DNA of 64,000 nucleotides. It comes from Drosophila miranda. Lineage: Eukaryota > Arthropoda > Insecta > Diptera > Drosophilidae. Under the pieces are notes generated by a model. The model did not search any database. It saw only the letters and a list, made by a program, of their open reading frames with translations, and was not told the origin of the DNA. Below are positions 32,799 through 44,100 of this stretch, one piece after another (positions within the stretch are counted from its first letter, which is position 1; the number at the start of each line of letters is the position of its first letter). The stretch lies in contig NC_046674.1 in NCBI RefSeq assembly GCF_003369915.1, forward strand, positions 26,725,657-26,789,656, given 5' to 3'. The position numbers were made by a program, and so were the translations under genes.

Positions 32799-33926
32799 TT
32801 TTTATACCCGATACTCAAAATGAGTATTGGGGTATATTAGATTTGTGGTAAAAGTGGATGTGTGTAACGTCCAGAAGGAATCGTTTCCGACCCCATAAAG
32901 TATATATATTCTTGATCAGCATCAATAGCCGAGTCGATTGAGCCCTGTCTGTCTGTCCGTCTGTCCGTCCGTCCGTCCGTCCGTCCGTCTGTCCGTCTGT
33001 CCGTCCCCTTCAGCGCCTAGTGCTCAAAGACTATAAGAGCTAGAGCAACGATGTTTTGGATCCAGACTTCTGTGATATGTCACTGCTACAAAAATATTTC
33101 AAAACTTCGCCCCGCCCACTTCCGCCCCCACAAAGGACGAAAATCTGTGGCATCCACAATTTTAAAGATATGAGAAAACCAAACGTAGAATTGTAGAGAA
33201 TGACCATATCTTTAAGACTGCGGAATGTGTATTGGATCGTATTATTATTATAGCCAGCATCAAGAAAACAATTTCATTTTTTCTCGCCCTGTCTCTCTCT
33301 AACACACACGTAGCATAGGCGGCTTTGCTTAGAGTAAAACATTAGCGCCTAGATCTCAGAGACTACAAAAGCTAGAGCAACCAAATTTGGTATCCACACT
33401 CCTAATATATCGGACCGAGACGAGTTTGTTTCAAAATTTCGCCACACCCCCTTCCGCCCCCGCAAAGGACGAAAATCTGGGAATATTTAAAAATCTCAGA
33501 GACTATTAAGGCTAGAGTAACCAAATTTGGTATCCGCACTCCTGGTAGATCTAGCTATAAAACGTGTATCTCAAATATTCGCCTCACCCCTTTCCGCCCA
33601 CACAAAGGACGAAAATCTGTTGCATCCAAAATATCGCACATTCGAGAAAACTAAAAACGCAGAATCATAGATAATGACCATATCTATCAGATTGCTGAAT
33701 CTGGATCAGATCGGATCATTTTTGTAGCCAAAAGCAAGAAATCAATTTTCAGTGGCTACGCAGCGCCCGACGTCACGCTCAGACTGATTTTCTGTCTCTC
33801 TCGCACGCACTCTTTGTCGTGTCGTTTAATATTAGCGGCGTCTGCCGGAGGAGAGCCATACTGACTTAGTATCGGGTATAACTGTAGAGTTGCGGTCTCC
33901 GCAGCAACTCACAACGTTCCCCCTCG
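32799..33926 (-). mobile_element. Inverted DINE-1-like element, second of a head-to-tail dimer
   Basis: This copy is complete at both ends: it opens TTTATACCCGATACTC, and near its right end has the GAGTTGCGG...GCAACTC hairpin followed by CCCCCTCG. Relative to units 1-3, about 40 bp of host sequence is missing where the dimer is inserted. Confidence 0.78.
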
Positions 33927-34540
33927 TTTATGTTATTTCCAAACCATTCGGTTCCCGCCACAAGGCATTTGCACCTGAACGATCAGAGAGGATCTTGAGG
34001 TATCAAAACGCCACAATTGACCGACTGGGAAAGTAGCATAGCATAGCATCAGAGCCAAGGTCCAAGTAGCAGCAGGTTCAAGAAGCTTCAGTTGCGTCAT
34101 TGCAGCCATTTTCATAGTTTCATAGGCGCCGGCTTCCAGAGTTTCATAGCACCCAAAGAGCATAGTTGCATAGCCAGCACCTTAAATAGTTTCGTAGCAG
34201 GCAAATTTCATGGTTTCGTAGCAGCCACTTCAAGAGTGGATTTATTTATAAATGATGGCATACTTTCAGGCTGTTTTGCAAATACAAATTCTGGTTCCAA
34301 TCGGTTGGCTCAACTGTCCCTATCACGAAAGATATAGCCAAGGAAAAACAAAAAGTTGAAGCAGACTTAAAATTGGTACAAAACGAGAAAAATTAAAAAA
34401 AAAGTCAAACGGCCAACCTAGCTTACAAAAGCACAATTTTCGACATACGAAAAAATCTATTTTTTTTTATCTATTCGAATTATAATGCATCATGAACCTT
34501 ATCAATACAATACTATATTTTTAACATCGATATTAATAGA

Positions 34541-35005
34541 AAAAAGTACATTAAAGTTTTCGCTGGCGCATCAACGAATTTTGGTGCCAATTTGCAGCCG
34601 ATGCAAAAAAAATGTATAATATATACAAAAAAAATGAAACTGTTAAAATTAATTGCTTTTTCAGAGTTACATAAATGAAAAATGTTGTGTTTTTTTTAAA
34701 GGTTTTTCTCCGACATAATAATTTGGAAGATAACCTTAAATATTTGTTATGTTTACGGTTTTAGCATTCTTCCGTGGAGCTTACCAAAAAATTCTGGACC
34801 TGTCTAGTTGGTAACTTGGTTCGTCCTGATTATAAAACAGTAAATATCATTGTTCTTTGATTGCGTCTATTTTTTTTTAGTAGTTTCATTGTTTGCCGAC
34901 CAGAATATGACTAGTGTTTCAGAGTGAAGTCTGACCAGGCGTTGTAGACAATTGGATGCGTGTAGATGTAGATTCCACATTAGGAACTCTCAGATTTCGA
35001 TTGGG
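34541..35005. repeat. Tandem array unit 5, 5' fragment
   Basis: After ATATTAATAGAA of unit 4 the sequence goes directly into AAAAGTACATTAAAG, the start of a new unit, with no DINE-1 between. Collinearity is high to 34970 and then decays: CCACATTAGGAAC is still shared and the following bases are diverged. This is the right-hand limit of the array and may be the oldest copy. Confidence 0.82.
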
Positions 35006-35014
35006 CAACTCTTA

Positions 35015-35093
35015 TATTTCTCTATTATATTCGATATTTTACTCATATAGGCGTGAGCGAGCGAAGCGAGTGTGCAGGGGGCTTGCCCTCTAG
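35015..35093 (+). mobile_element. Canonical Helitron 3' end (short fragment)
   Basis: GAGCGAGCGAAGCGAG is followed by a GC-rich hairpin (AGGGGGC TT GCCCTCT, 35076-35092 region) and CTAG at 35090-35093 next to a host T. This is the diagnostic 3' terminus of Helitrons. A TCTCTATTATATTCG stretch at about 35018 resembles the TC 5' end, so this could be a very short non-autonomous copy or only a terminal scrap. Confidence 0.6.
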
Positions 35094-35360
35094 TTATACA
35101 TACATATATATCAGTTTTTGCAGCCGCATTGAAATTTGAGGTAAATTTGAGATGAATATTTCCATATGGAGGACTTGTAGATAGCCCATTTTCTGAGCAG
35201 AGATAGCTTGTTTTTGGGTGCAACCACGACCGGGTGCTGAACCATGATTGGTGTGGGCCTTGGAGTTCAGTGTCCTGTCCAGTACGACACGTAAATATCT
35301 GTGGGAGCTCTTGCAATCTTGTTGTAGTCTGTTGTTCAAGGCATAGCTTCGCCATTTCTA
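35094..35360 (-). pseudogene. Decayed LINE RT-region fragment
   Basis: In one minus-strand frame the phrase RYLRVVLDRTLNSKAH matches the post-YADD block of Jockey-type reverse transcriptases (YLGVxLDxxLxxxxH), but adjoining parts fall into other frames. No element ends are visible. It is a short, old remnant. Confidence 0.42.
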
Positions 35361-36417
35361 GTCTGATCTAGAGGTGCAATGGCTTTCGATGATCGGAAAA
35401 ATATGACTTATGGAGTCCATGGAGATCCTATCAAGGATCAAGGATTTGCAGTTCAACAATAAATCCAGCTAATCCAGAGCGAAACAGAATCAGAAAAATG
35501 TTATACACTGCTTTTGTTTTATTTGTTTGTATTTCTTTTTATTTTTATTTATATTTTGTTTTTGTTTTTAGCTTTTTAATATGTTGTATTTAATTTTATA
35601 TTATTATTTGTAAGCTTACAACTTAAGGCATAAGGTTACAAACTAAAACTTAGGTGCTAAACATCATTACCATGCTATCGATCATAATCAGCTCTAGCTC
35701 TGCGCCTCGTCGCACATTATGCGAGTATGCATATTCGCCCACACAATATGCCTGTTTTACCATCTATCCCTCGATCTGTTTCCATATTGTTTCATAAATA
35801 TTGGTTTATTGTTATCGATGATGTCTTCAAAAACTGTTTTTGTTCACCATATTTCGTGTATACCATATAATATATAGATTTTTGTATTGTTCCAACAACA
35901 GAATAGATCCAAAACAATAGAAAGTTCATCCAATATAGCGAATTTCCATTTGTGGTTTGCTTAAATCGTTTTAATGCGCTTCTTCTTGTTTTACATACAT
36001 CCGTCGACTGGCGCTTTCGCACAGCTTTAAAATTCGGTTATTTTTGTTCATACATATATTTATCTGTTTTCTGTTTTTATATATTTATATGCATAGAAAG
36101 TGCTCTCTATCGAGGATCGAATCGATTCGGATTCGGAATCGGAATTGGGTCAGGATCGGGTCGAGTGGGTCGAGCAACGGCAAGCTGTTTCGTTGTGTTG
36201 TCGGCTCTGTTTCAGGCCAAGCATATGTCCATTAGTCTGTCCGTCCTCGTCCCAGTCCTCGTTGCGGCTCCGTTCTCACCACATCACCACGACCTAACCC
36301 CAATCCCGACCCCAACCCCAAAACACAACCCAACCATAATCACCCGCCAGACTGGGGCTCCGGACGCCGTTCAATTTGTTAGTTATAATGTTTTGCCGTT
36401 TTACATACATTTATTCA

Positions 36418-36451
<34 letters not shown>

Positions 36452-36657
36452 CATGTATATATATTTGTAAAATTGGTTTCTGTATATATAGAATTTGTTT
36501 CATTATTTGATTTGTTATATATATATATATATATTTATAAAAAAAAATACGAGTTATGCTCTTAACTAAAACGTTGCTTCTGCTCTGACGCCCAGAGTTG
36601 CGTTACATGTTTCTTGCAGCATTTTCATTTCCGTTTCCGTCTCCGCTTCAATGCATA

Positions 36658-36712
36658 TCTTTATCGTTATCGTTATCATTATCTTTATCTTTATCGGTAT
36701 CGTTACCGTTAG
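36658..36712. repeat. TATCGT/TATCTT hexanucleotide microsatellite
   Basis: Tandem TTTATCGTTATCGTTATC-like hexamers with internal variation. Because each hexamer contains TATCG, it also adds CGATA-type motifs, although as a simple repeat. Confidence 0.75.
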
Positions 36713-37649
36713 CTTTTACATTCACATACATATCTATATATTTATCATTTTCCGTTAATATTTTACAGTTTTCTGTTTTGTTGAATAAGTCTTAGCGTTT
36801 GTTGTTTACTTTATAATATATGTATATATATATACTCGTATATATATGTATATATACACATATATAGATTGTTTTTTTGTTTTAGTTTCATTATGTATTA
36901 AAAATATTGAATTATTTTGTTTTGTGGTTTTTCAATTGGTTTCATTCTTGTTTTTTGCGTTTGCATGTAAAAAAAAATAAGTTAAAAAAAAAACGAATTA
37001 AACAGTAAAATAGCTAAACACTAAACTGTTTCGTAAGACATAGGGTTTATATAAAAAAATATGCATATGTATATCCCATATATATTCACGTATACATACA
37101 TACACACGTACATCCATCAATATATATTGTATATATATGTATGTATAATGCTCTGGCCATCAACTGGCCCCTGCTCTCGTCTTGCATATGTAACTCTAGG
37201 TATGGTATTACATGTGCATCGTATGTATCATTTGTATGGGGGTTTCTTTTCTTTTCTTTTCTTTTCTTTTGTTTTCTTTTTTTCGTTTCTTTATTTGACT
37301 TACATGCGACATTTCATTAGCTTAGCAGTAAACGTAGTACATAATCATAATCCAATAATAGCGATCGCTTACAGTGGATGCAACACACAAAAATCCATCG
37401 TAAATTAATTTTGCGTATATAAAATTGAAAAAAAATATAATATATATATATAAACGAATAATAATCGTAATCGTAATCGTAATCGTAATTGTAATCGTAA
37501 TCGTAATCGTAAAGTGGTACGTATAGATAAGATCGATTGAAACGATGCTCTCGCTAAACTTAAGCGCAGTTCTTTCTTTTCTTCTTTCTTTTATGAAATT
37601 TACAAAAAGTCGTTTAAATAATGTGTGTGGGTGTGTGTGTGTTGGGAGA

Positions 37650-37671
37650 GGGCGGGGCGGGGCGGGGCGGG
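37650..37671 (+). repeat. GGGGC tandem run, strong G-quadruplex candidate
   Basis: Five runs of three or four Gs are separated by single Cs. The loop length of one makes this an unusually favourable quadruplex sequence. It lies within the probable Smr 3' region on the strand opposite to Smr sense. Confidence 0.7.
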
Positions 37672-37905
37672 AGAGGTTATGCTACAGTTTAAAATAATAA
37701 ATTTACCTCCTTCTCTAATTTCGTTTTCCTTTTATGTTTAGATCTTTTTTCTCTTTTCTAAGAACAGCCCAACAGTGTGTGTTTCTCTATATATTTCCTC
37801 TTGATTTACTCTTATCTATACGTTTACGGTGTGTGTATGTATTTGTATATGTATATGTATATTGTGTGTGTGGCTTCTTGTTATACATACATTTATGTGC
37901 TTTTT

Positions 37906-37942
<37 letters not shown>

Positions 37943-38895
37943 GTTATTTTGTCACTACCATTCACAATGTTCTATCGACTGAGGGCGTGGGGGGGGGGGC
38001 TTTCGGTTGGGGAGGGGAAGGAAGGGAAACACTTGTTGCACGACAGCAAATAGACACCAAACGCAAAATACACACCCACACACACACACAAGGGAACAGT
38101 AAAAAGGACATTGATGGAACCCAAAGGCTCTCTCACATTGGAGGGGTGGGGGAACTAAAAGGGGGAGATCCAAATATCTAAAGAGCGGGTGCATGTGTGT
38201 GTGTGCGCCATCTAAGAGAGAGAGAGAGAGAGAGAGATAGAGTGAAGTGGAGTGGAGTGAAGTCCAGAGTGGGGCCCAAGAGTTGCAGGAGCAGCAGCAG
38301 CAGCAGGTCTGCTTCTGTCTCTCAAGGGGGAATAGGGAGGGTGGGGTAGTGGGGTGGTGTGGGAGGCATGTATGTACATATGTACCAGTCCAATAAAAAA
38401 CAATTTCATTTGTAATTGCGTCTAATCTAAGCTTCAAATTTAAATAAATGTCAAATAGATTTCCGATTTCCGAATTCCGATTTCCAATAGCCGATTGCCG
38501 ATTGCCGATTTCCAGCTTAAATCCTTTTCCATTTCCGCTCTCCTCCTTTTGTGCTAATCCTAACTACACTAACAATGGGTGCGTGCATGTGTGTGTGTGG
38601 GAGGGAGGAGGAGTGCCAAGAATTTGGGCATCAGCAAACTTTCTCCCTCTATCTCTCCAGCTCACCCACTCACTCTCCCTCGCCCTCGCTGTGTTTACTT
38701 TTGCCGTTGCACTCTTAAAGCCTATCGCCCATGGCCTATGCCAACGCGTTTCTCTCTTCTGTGTTTTGCTTTTTACATTTTCTCTCTCTCTTCGTTCCTA
38801 GATATATCTGTATCTGTATCTGTATCTGTATATATATACGTATAGTTGTTGGTGCATCGTTTCGCTCTTTATATACGATCCTGATCCTGCTGGTG

Positions 38896-39495
38896 TCAGT
38901 AGTAGCCCGGATTACCGCCGGCAGCACTGCCACCGCCGCTGGCCGCGTAATGCTCGCTCGCATAGTACAGTGCCCGCTGCTGTGCCGCCCGCTGCTGCGC
39001 CACTTCCTGGGCCGCCAGATGCGCTTGCTGGGCCGCTGCTTGCTGGTGCGCGCGCTGCGCCGCCTGCTGATGCGCCGCCTCTTGCGCCGCCTGCTGCTGA
39101 TGCGCCTGCTGTTGCTGGTGATGATGATGCTGCTGCTGCTGCTGCGACTGCAGGGGCGGAGGCAACGCCGTCGGCTGGTAGGGGTGCCGGGGCGAGGGCT
39201 GCTGATGCGTCGTTAGCGACAGCGGTAGCGGAAGCTGCTGGGCATGTGGATGCGTATGCTGGTGTGTAAGCGGAAGCGGGAGCGGTAGCGTGTGCGGATG
39301 AGCGTGCGCTGGCTGCACGGACGGATGGTGCCGTCGATAGCCGTAGCCGTAGACCAGGCTCAGCGGGCTGAGGGGGTTGTTGACTGCTGCTACCGCTGCT
39401 GCTGCCGCTGCTGCTGCTGATGCTGAAGCTGCTGCTGGAGGCGCCGTCGCTGCTGCCGTCAGATGTCGTAGACCCGACGACGACGCCTGCAGTCA
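38896..39495 (-). other. Smr-linked downstream open frame after two in-frame stops
   Basis: In the same frame as the last Smr codons the order is TAG (39499-39501), one TTG codon, TGA followed by CTG (39493-39495), then 198 open codons to a TGA at 38896-38898. The extension starts with Ala/Ser-rich sequence, includes NNPLSPLSLVYGYGYRRHH, then His/Gln/Ala-rich runs, and ends GGNPGYY. The composition resembles Smr coding sequence more than the AT-rich 3' flank that follows. It may be reached by stop-codon readthrough (TGA before CT is a leaky context) or by splicing into TGACTGCAG/GC at 39487. It might also be GC-rich 3'UTR that is open by chance. Confidence 0.45.
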
Positions 39496-39498
39496 CAA

Positions 39499-40603
39499 CT
39501 AATCTTCGTCGCTCAGTGCCTCGTACTTGGACGACAGCAGAGGCTTTGGCTCGCTGGCCGCTGCTGCTGCTGCCGCCGCGGCGGCTGCGGCCGCCGATTT
39601 GCTGGAACTCAGGGAGCCACCCCCCTGTCCGACACCGCCACCACCCCCGGGGCCACCCACGCCACCGGGTCCGAGGCCGGCTCCGCCGCCGCCCACCACT
39701 AGACTAACGCCCCCGCCCGCGCCCCCAAGATCGCTCAGGGCGTGCGCCGCCTTGGTCTTGGCGCTCAGGTGGCTGGGCGGCGCTGGCTGGTGCGCCAGCT
39801 GCATGGCCTGCGGCGGCGGCGGCAGCCCGCCCGCAGCGCTGGGCACGGTGAGTGCGCTGAACGGGTAGGTGTAGGTGCTGGCGGCGAAGGCCTGCGGTGG
39901 CGGATGGTAGGCCGACGGGTGGTGGCTATTGGAGCCGGCGCCGCCCGAGCGTCGACCGCTGCCGTCGACCACCTCGTACTGGTTGGGCGTCTTCCGGGAC
40001 ACGCTGATCTCGTGCGACGGTGGCGGCTGCTGGGGATCCTTGCTGCGGTGCTGCTGTTGCTGCTGTTGTTGTTGCTGGTGCTCAAAGGCGGCTACCATGT
40101 GGGCGGCGTGCGCTGCTACGACTGCGTTCGACTGGGCCACTAGGTCGCCGGGATCGTCATCCGATCGCACTTCCACGATGCGGTTCTTGGAAGAGCCGAT
40201 GTCGTCACGCATCACCTCCGCGATGCGGTTCTTCACGTATTTGTATATGGTGGTCACGGATCCGTCCGCACCGCCTCCGCCCGGCACACGCTGGTCGGGG
40301 GGCGGAGGAACGCCCACGCGACCCACAACCGAGCCGGGGCCGGGCAGGTAGTAGTGGCCGGGGTCTCCGCCGGCCACCACAGCCTGGTGGAGCATAAGCT
40401 CTTGGGCGTACTTGCGGGGGCTGACCGGCTGGGGCATGCGGATGATGTTGCGTCCGTCCTCGGGCGTGTTTGCCCTGACGCCGGGCGGACCTCCGGAGGA
40501 TCCTGGTCCCCCACTGGGTCCGCCGCCAGGACCACCGCTGCCGGGCATGCCCTGCTGCTGCTGGTGGTGCTGCTGCTGTTGCTGGTGCTGCTGGTGGTGG
40601 TGT

Positions 40604-40641
<38 letters not shown>

Positions 40642-40971
40642 TTGCTGCTGCTGCGCCTGGTGCTTGGCCTCCTCGGCCTTGTGCTGCATGCGTCGGTTCT
40701 GCTTCCAGCGGTCTGGCGGAAGCATCGTCTGCGGCGGCCCCTCCATGTAGGTCATGAATGGGGGCGTGGGCCGCATGTGTGGATTGGAGACGTAGTCGTT
40801 GGTGATGATCGAGTCGGTGAGCTCTCCGAAGGTGATGCTCTTGGTGTGGATCTGCTGGGGACTGGGTGCTGGTCCGGGACCCTGCGCCTGGGATGTGGGC
40901 GTATGCGGCTGGCCGCGCATCGATCCGTGAACGGATCGCGACTGGCTCGACTGCTGCTGCGGCGGAGGACC

Positions 40972-41037
<66 letters not shown>

Positions 41038-41172
41038 GATGGCAGCCGTCGCCGCGGCGGCTGCGGCGGAGAGGCGCTCCTGGTCCAGATCAATGTTGAT
41101 GACGTTCGGGGACTGGGAGTTGGCCTTGCCATTGTTCTCCGCCGCCAGCTCCAGCGGCTGTCGATGGTATTG
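39499..41172 (-). CDS. Smr: Smr exon D: last coding exon with poly-Q tracts and C-terminus
   Basis: The exon is 1,674 bp including the stop. It follows acceptor CGCCCTCCAG. It has poly-Gln near 41036-40978 and 40665-40555, the second CoRNR-like motif LTDSIITNDY near 40825-40795, glycine-rich linkers and the end LLSSKYEALSDED. The TAG at 39499-39501 fits the known SMRT/N-CoR ending. Confidence 0.88.
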
Positions 41173-44100
41173 CTGGAGGGCGAAAAGGGCGTGGGAGGGA
41201 GAATTTGTGTTAGCTCGGGATGCCTCCACGTTGGGTGGTTTCAGCTCTAGATGACTTACGAATGGGGCTCGCGTGTACTCGCGCCCGGTGGCTCCGGTGG
41301 CGTCGTTGGTGCGACTTATCTGGTGCTTGATGATGGCATCGATCAGGTTCTGGGCGCTCAGCTGGCCAGGGACATCCTCAGTGGGCTGGCTGGCATGTGG
41401 GGGCCGATAGTATCTAAGGATAATCAAGTGGCGATTATTTTAAAAGTCTAAAAGGTTTCAAATGGTTTCAATTAAAAGGCTAACATCGGCGTCCCCCCGT
41501 TTTGGACAAGAAAGAACTATCCATATTCCTGGTGCACATATCATCAAAAAACGACTTCTACGGATATAGAATTGTGTATGCCAATAGCTATCGCACGTGC
41601 ATATTTCAGGCAGGATCTAATGAGATGAATACTTGGATACATCAGTGCATTCAGCATCAGTGAGTGGGAGAGCGGATGGTACTCGTATACATATATTTTC
41701 ACTCATACATATACTACGTCTCCAGGGCATCAACCGAGGGAAAACGGATTTGTATTCTGACAAGAGGCTTAACTTGAGTACAGTTCTTAATTTGCCCTAT
41801 TATTGGATAGATTGCTGCTTATGTTAATTTAGAGGCGCATGCGCACCGCTACAAAACCTGAGGCAATGAACATTTACTTTTCGTTTTTCCGGGCGGACCT
41901 TTCCATGGATATGCGGAATCCTCAAATACTTGAAGGTCTGCAAATTCAGGGGAATTCAGTGCTAGAGCTCTTCTCCCGACATCCCGCATACGGGACTGCT
42001 CTCCGGTCCCCACTCTGTCCACTCTGTCCTCTAGTATCATCCAAAAGTCTATAGTCTATAATGATGCTGTACTTACTCTCGCTCGCGATCGGGAATGGAG
42101 CGCGGTGGTCCCGTCTCGGGGACTGGGGCGCGTATGTAGTGTCCTGGCGGTGGGGGGCCACCGGGTCCGGCTGCAGTGACCACGCCGCTGGCGAAAATGC
42201 GGTCCCGCTCCATGCGGCGCTCCCGCTCTTCGGCCACCACGCGACGCTCTCTGTCCTGCTCGCGACGCTCTCGTTCTCGCTCCCGTTCACGGTCCCGCTC
42301 ACGGTCCCGTTCCCTTTCGCGCTCCCTCTCCCGCTCGCGCTCTCGTTCCCGCTCCCGTTCGCGCTCACGCTCGCGGTCCCTTTCGCGCTGCATGCGCTCC
42401 TGGTTCTGGAGGAGCTCGCGGTCGCGCTCGATGGCATGATTGTGCTGCAGCTGCTGGCGCTGCAGGTGCTGGCGGTACTGCTGCTGCTGGACGAGCTGCT
42501 GCTGGACGAGCTGCTGCTGGTGCACCATTTGCTGGTGGTGTATGGCCAGATCGCGGTACCGCATGTCATGATGGGCTGCCGGCGGTACCTGGGACACTGC
42601 CACGGCATGCGGCGGCGGGGCCTGTGGTCCGGCATGGGGACCCCCTGGACCTGGTGGTCCTCCTGCGCCCGGCTGTGAAGAGCCCGGCGACTTGTCGCCC
42701 TTCTGCGACGGTACCGGCAGCTGTGGCTGCTGGACGGCCACGTCTACAAACGAGGCCAGTGCATCGTGGCCAGCTGCGGAGTTGAGTGGATTAAAGATTA
42801 GTCTGTGGCTCCAGGACGTGGGTGGTGAGGTCTGTGGAGCGGAGGGCGTCGATATCTCACCTGGTGGATACTGGTAGGGCGTCACGATGTGCATGCGGCT
42901 CGGCGGCGGAGCAGCGGGCGAGGGTGGCTTGGAACCTGTGTTGTGGCGTTGTATCACACCCTGACGTTGCGGCGGAGGCGTACGATGTGGACTGGGTGTG
43001 CTGTGGAGAGATTGTGGCGGAGATAAGTTACACATTCCGGTTCCTGGGACTGGACTGGCGCTTGCGACACTCACCTGTTGGCATGATCCGCCGGGGACGC
43101 ACGGCTCGAGTACTCGGGCCGGCCACGTGGCGTCGGTTCCTTGTCGTAAGCGAAGCCGCCGCTGCTGCTGCCGACGCTGTTGCGCGGAGAGGGCGACTCC
43201 TTGTCCTTGTCGCTGGCGCTGCCGCGCGAGACGTTGCGCTGCTGCTGCTGGCCCTGCATCTGCTGCGAGGTTATGTAGTCGTGCATCACGATCTGCCGCG
43301 TGCTCAGCACCGGGGCCTGCTCCCCAACGAAGGGGGAGCGGCCGTAGGGAGAGCCCACGCCGACACCCACCCCGACGCCGTATCCCTGCGGGGGCGGTGC
43401 CTGGGGCGAGGATTGCTGCGGTGGTGGCGGCAGCTGGCCGGGCACGGGCCCACCTGGTCCGGAGCCGGGTCCCGCCTGGGCGGGACTGTGGCGCTGCGAG
43501 CTCTTGTAGAAATCGTACGCCCGCTTGCTCTCCAGATGGTGCTGCGGCAGATGGAGGGGCGTGCCCTGCGTGATGGAGCCATGCTTGCCGCTGTCCGGCG
43601 GACACACGACTCCGGGCGGTGTCTGGCGCACCATGCTCTCGAACTTGGGGCTGAGCATCGACGAGGAGGTGGCCGCGTGCACGATGATCTGCTGCTGGGC
43701 GCTATTCGCCGGGGTTCCGTGTGTGATGGAGCCGCTCTTCACCAGCAGCTGCTGCTGCTGCTGTTGCTGCTGGGAGGGCGACGCGTGCTGCGAGGGATGT
43801 GACGGGTGCGACGGATGCGATGGGTGTGACGGATGGTGCGACGGGTGGGGGCCATGCTGGGCGTGGGCCGGATGCAGGTGGTGCGCCTGCTGGGGACTGA
43901 GCTTCGGCTGCACCTTGGAGGACACTCGTCCGCCCGACGGGGGCGGCGGCTGGTGCTGGGGCTGGGCCGGGGGCGGCTGGCTGGAGCGCGGCGGCATCTG
44001 GCCCTGGCCAATGGAGATGGGTACAGGTACTGGTACTGGCTGGACGTAGATCGAGCCACCCGGCCCGGGCCCGGCTCCCGCCAGGGGTCCCACTTCGGGT

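Larger units (their letters stand above)
23385..34540. repeat. Tandem array unit 4 (with Ty3/gypsy insertion and inverted DINE-1 dimer)
   Basis: The unit is collinear with unit 2 apart from two insertions: a Ty3/gypsy element (23464-28957) 80 bp inside the unit, and two DINE-1 elements in reverse orientation (31749-33926) in the GC-rich tail. The Tis11-like exons are 30102-30451 and 30548-30937. Its right end runs directly into unit 5 without a DINE-1. Confidence 0.88.
35361..38895. other. AT-rich noncoding region downstream of Smr (probable 3'UTR plus spacer)
   Basis: I find no protein-coding gene here. The region is full of simple repeats: TA tracts near 36420-36470 and 37906-37942, TATCGT/TATCTT hexamers (36660-36710), TTTTC pentamers (37243-37280), TAATCG hexamers (37462-37512), a GGGGC run (37650-37671) and GA repeats (38216-38238). 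Read on the minus strand, the part next to 38896 is the expected Smr 3'UTR, but its end cannot be fixed from sequence alone. Confidence 0.6.

Noticed and set aside
36421..37940. TA-rich stretches as promoters or replication origins
   Set aside because: They are plain TA microsatellites with no associated gene start or other signal.
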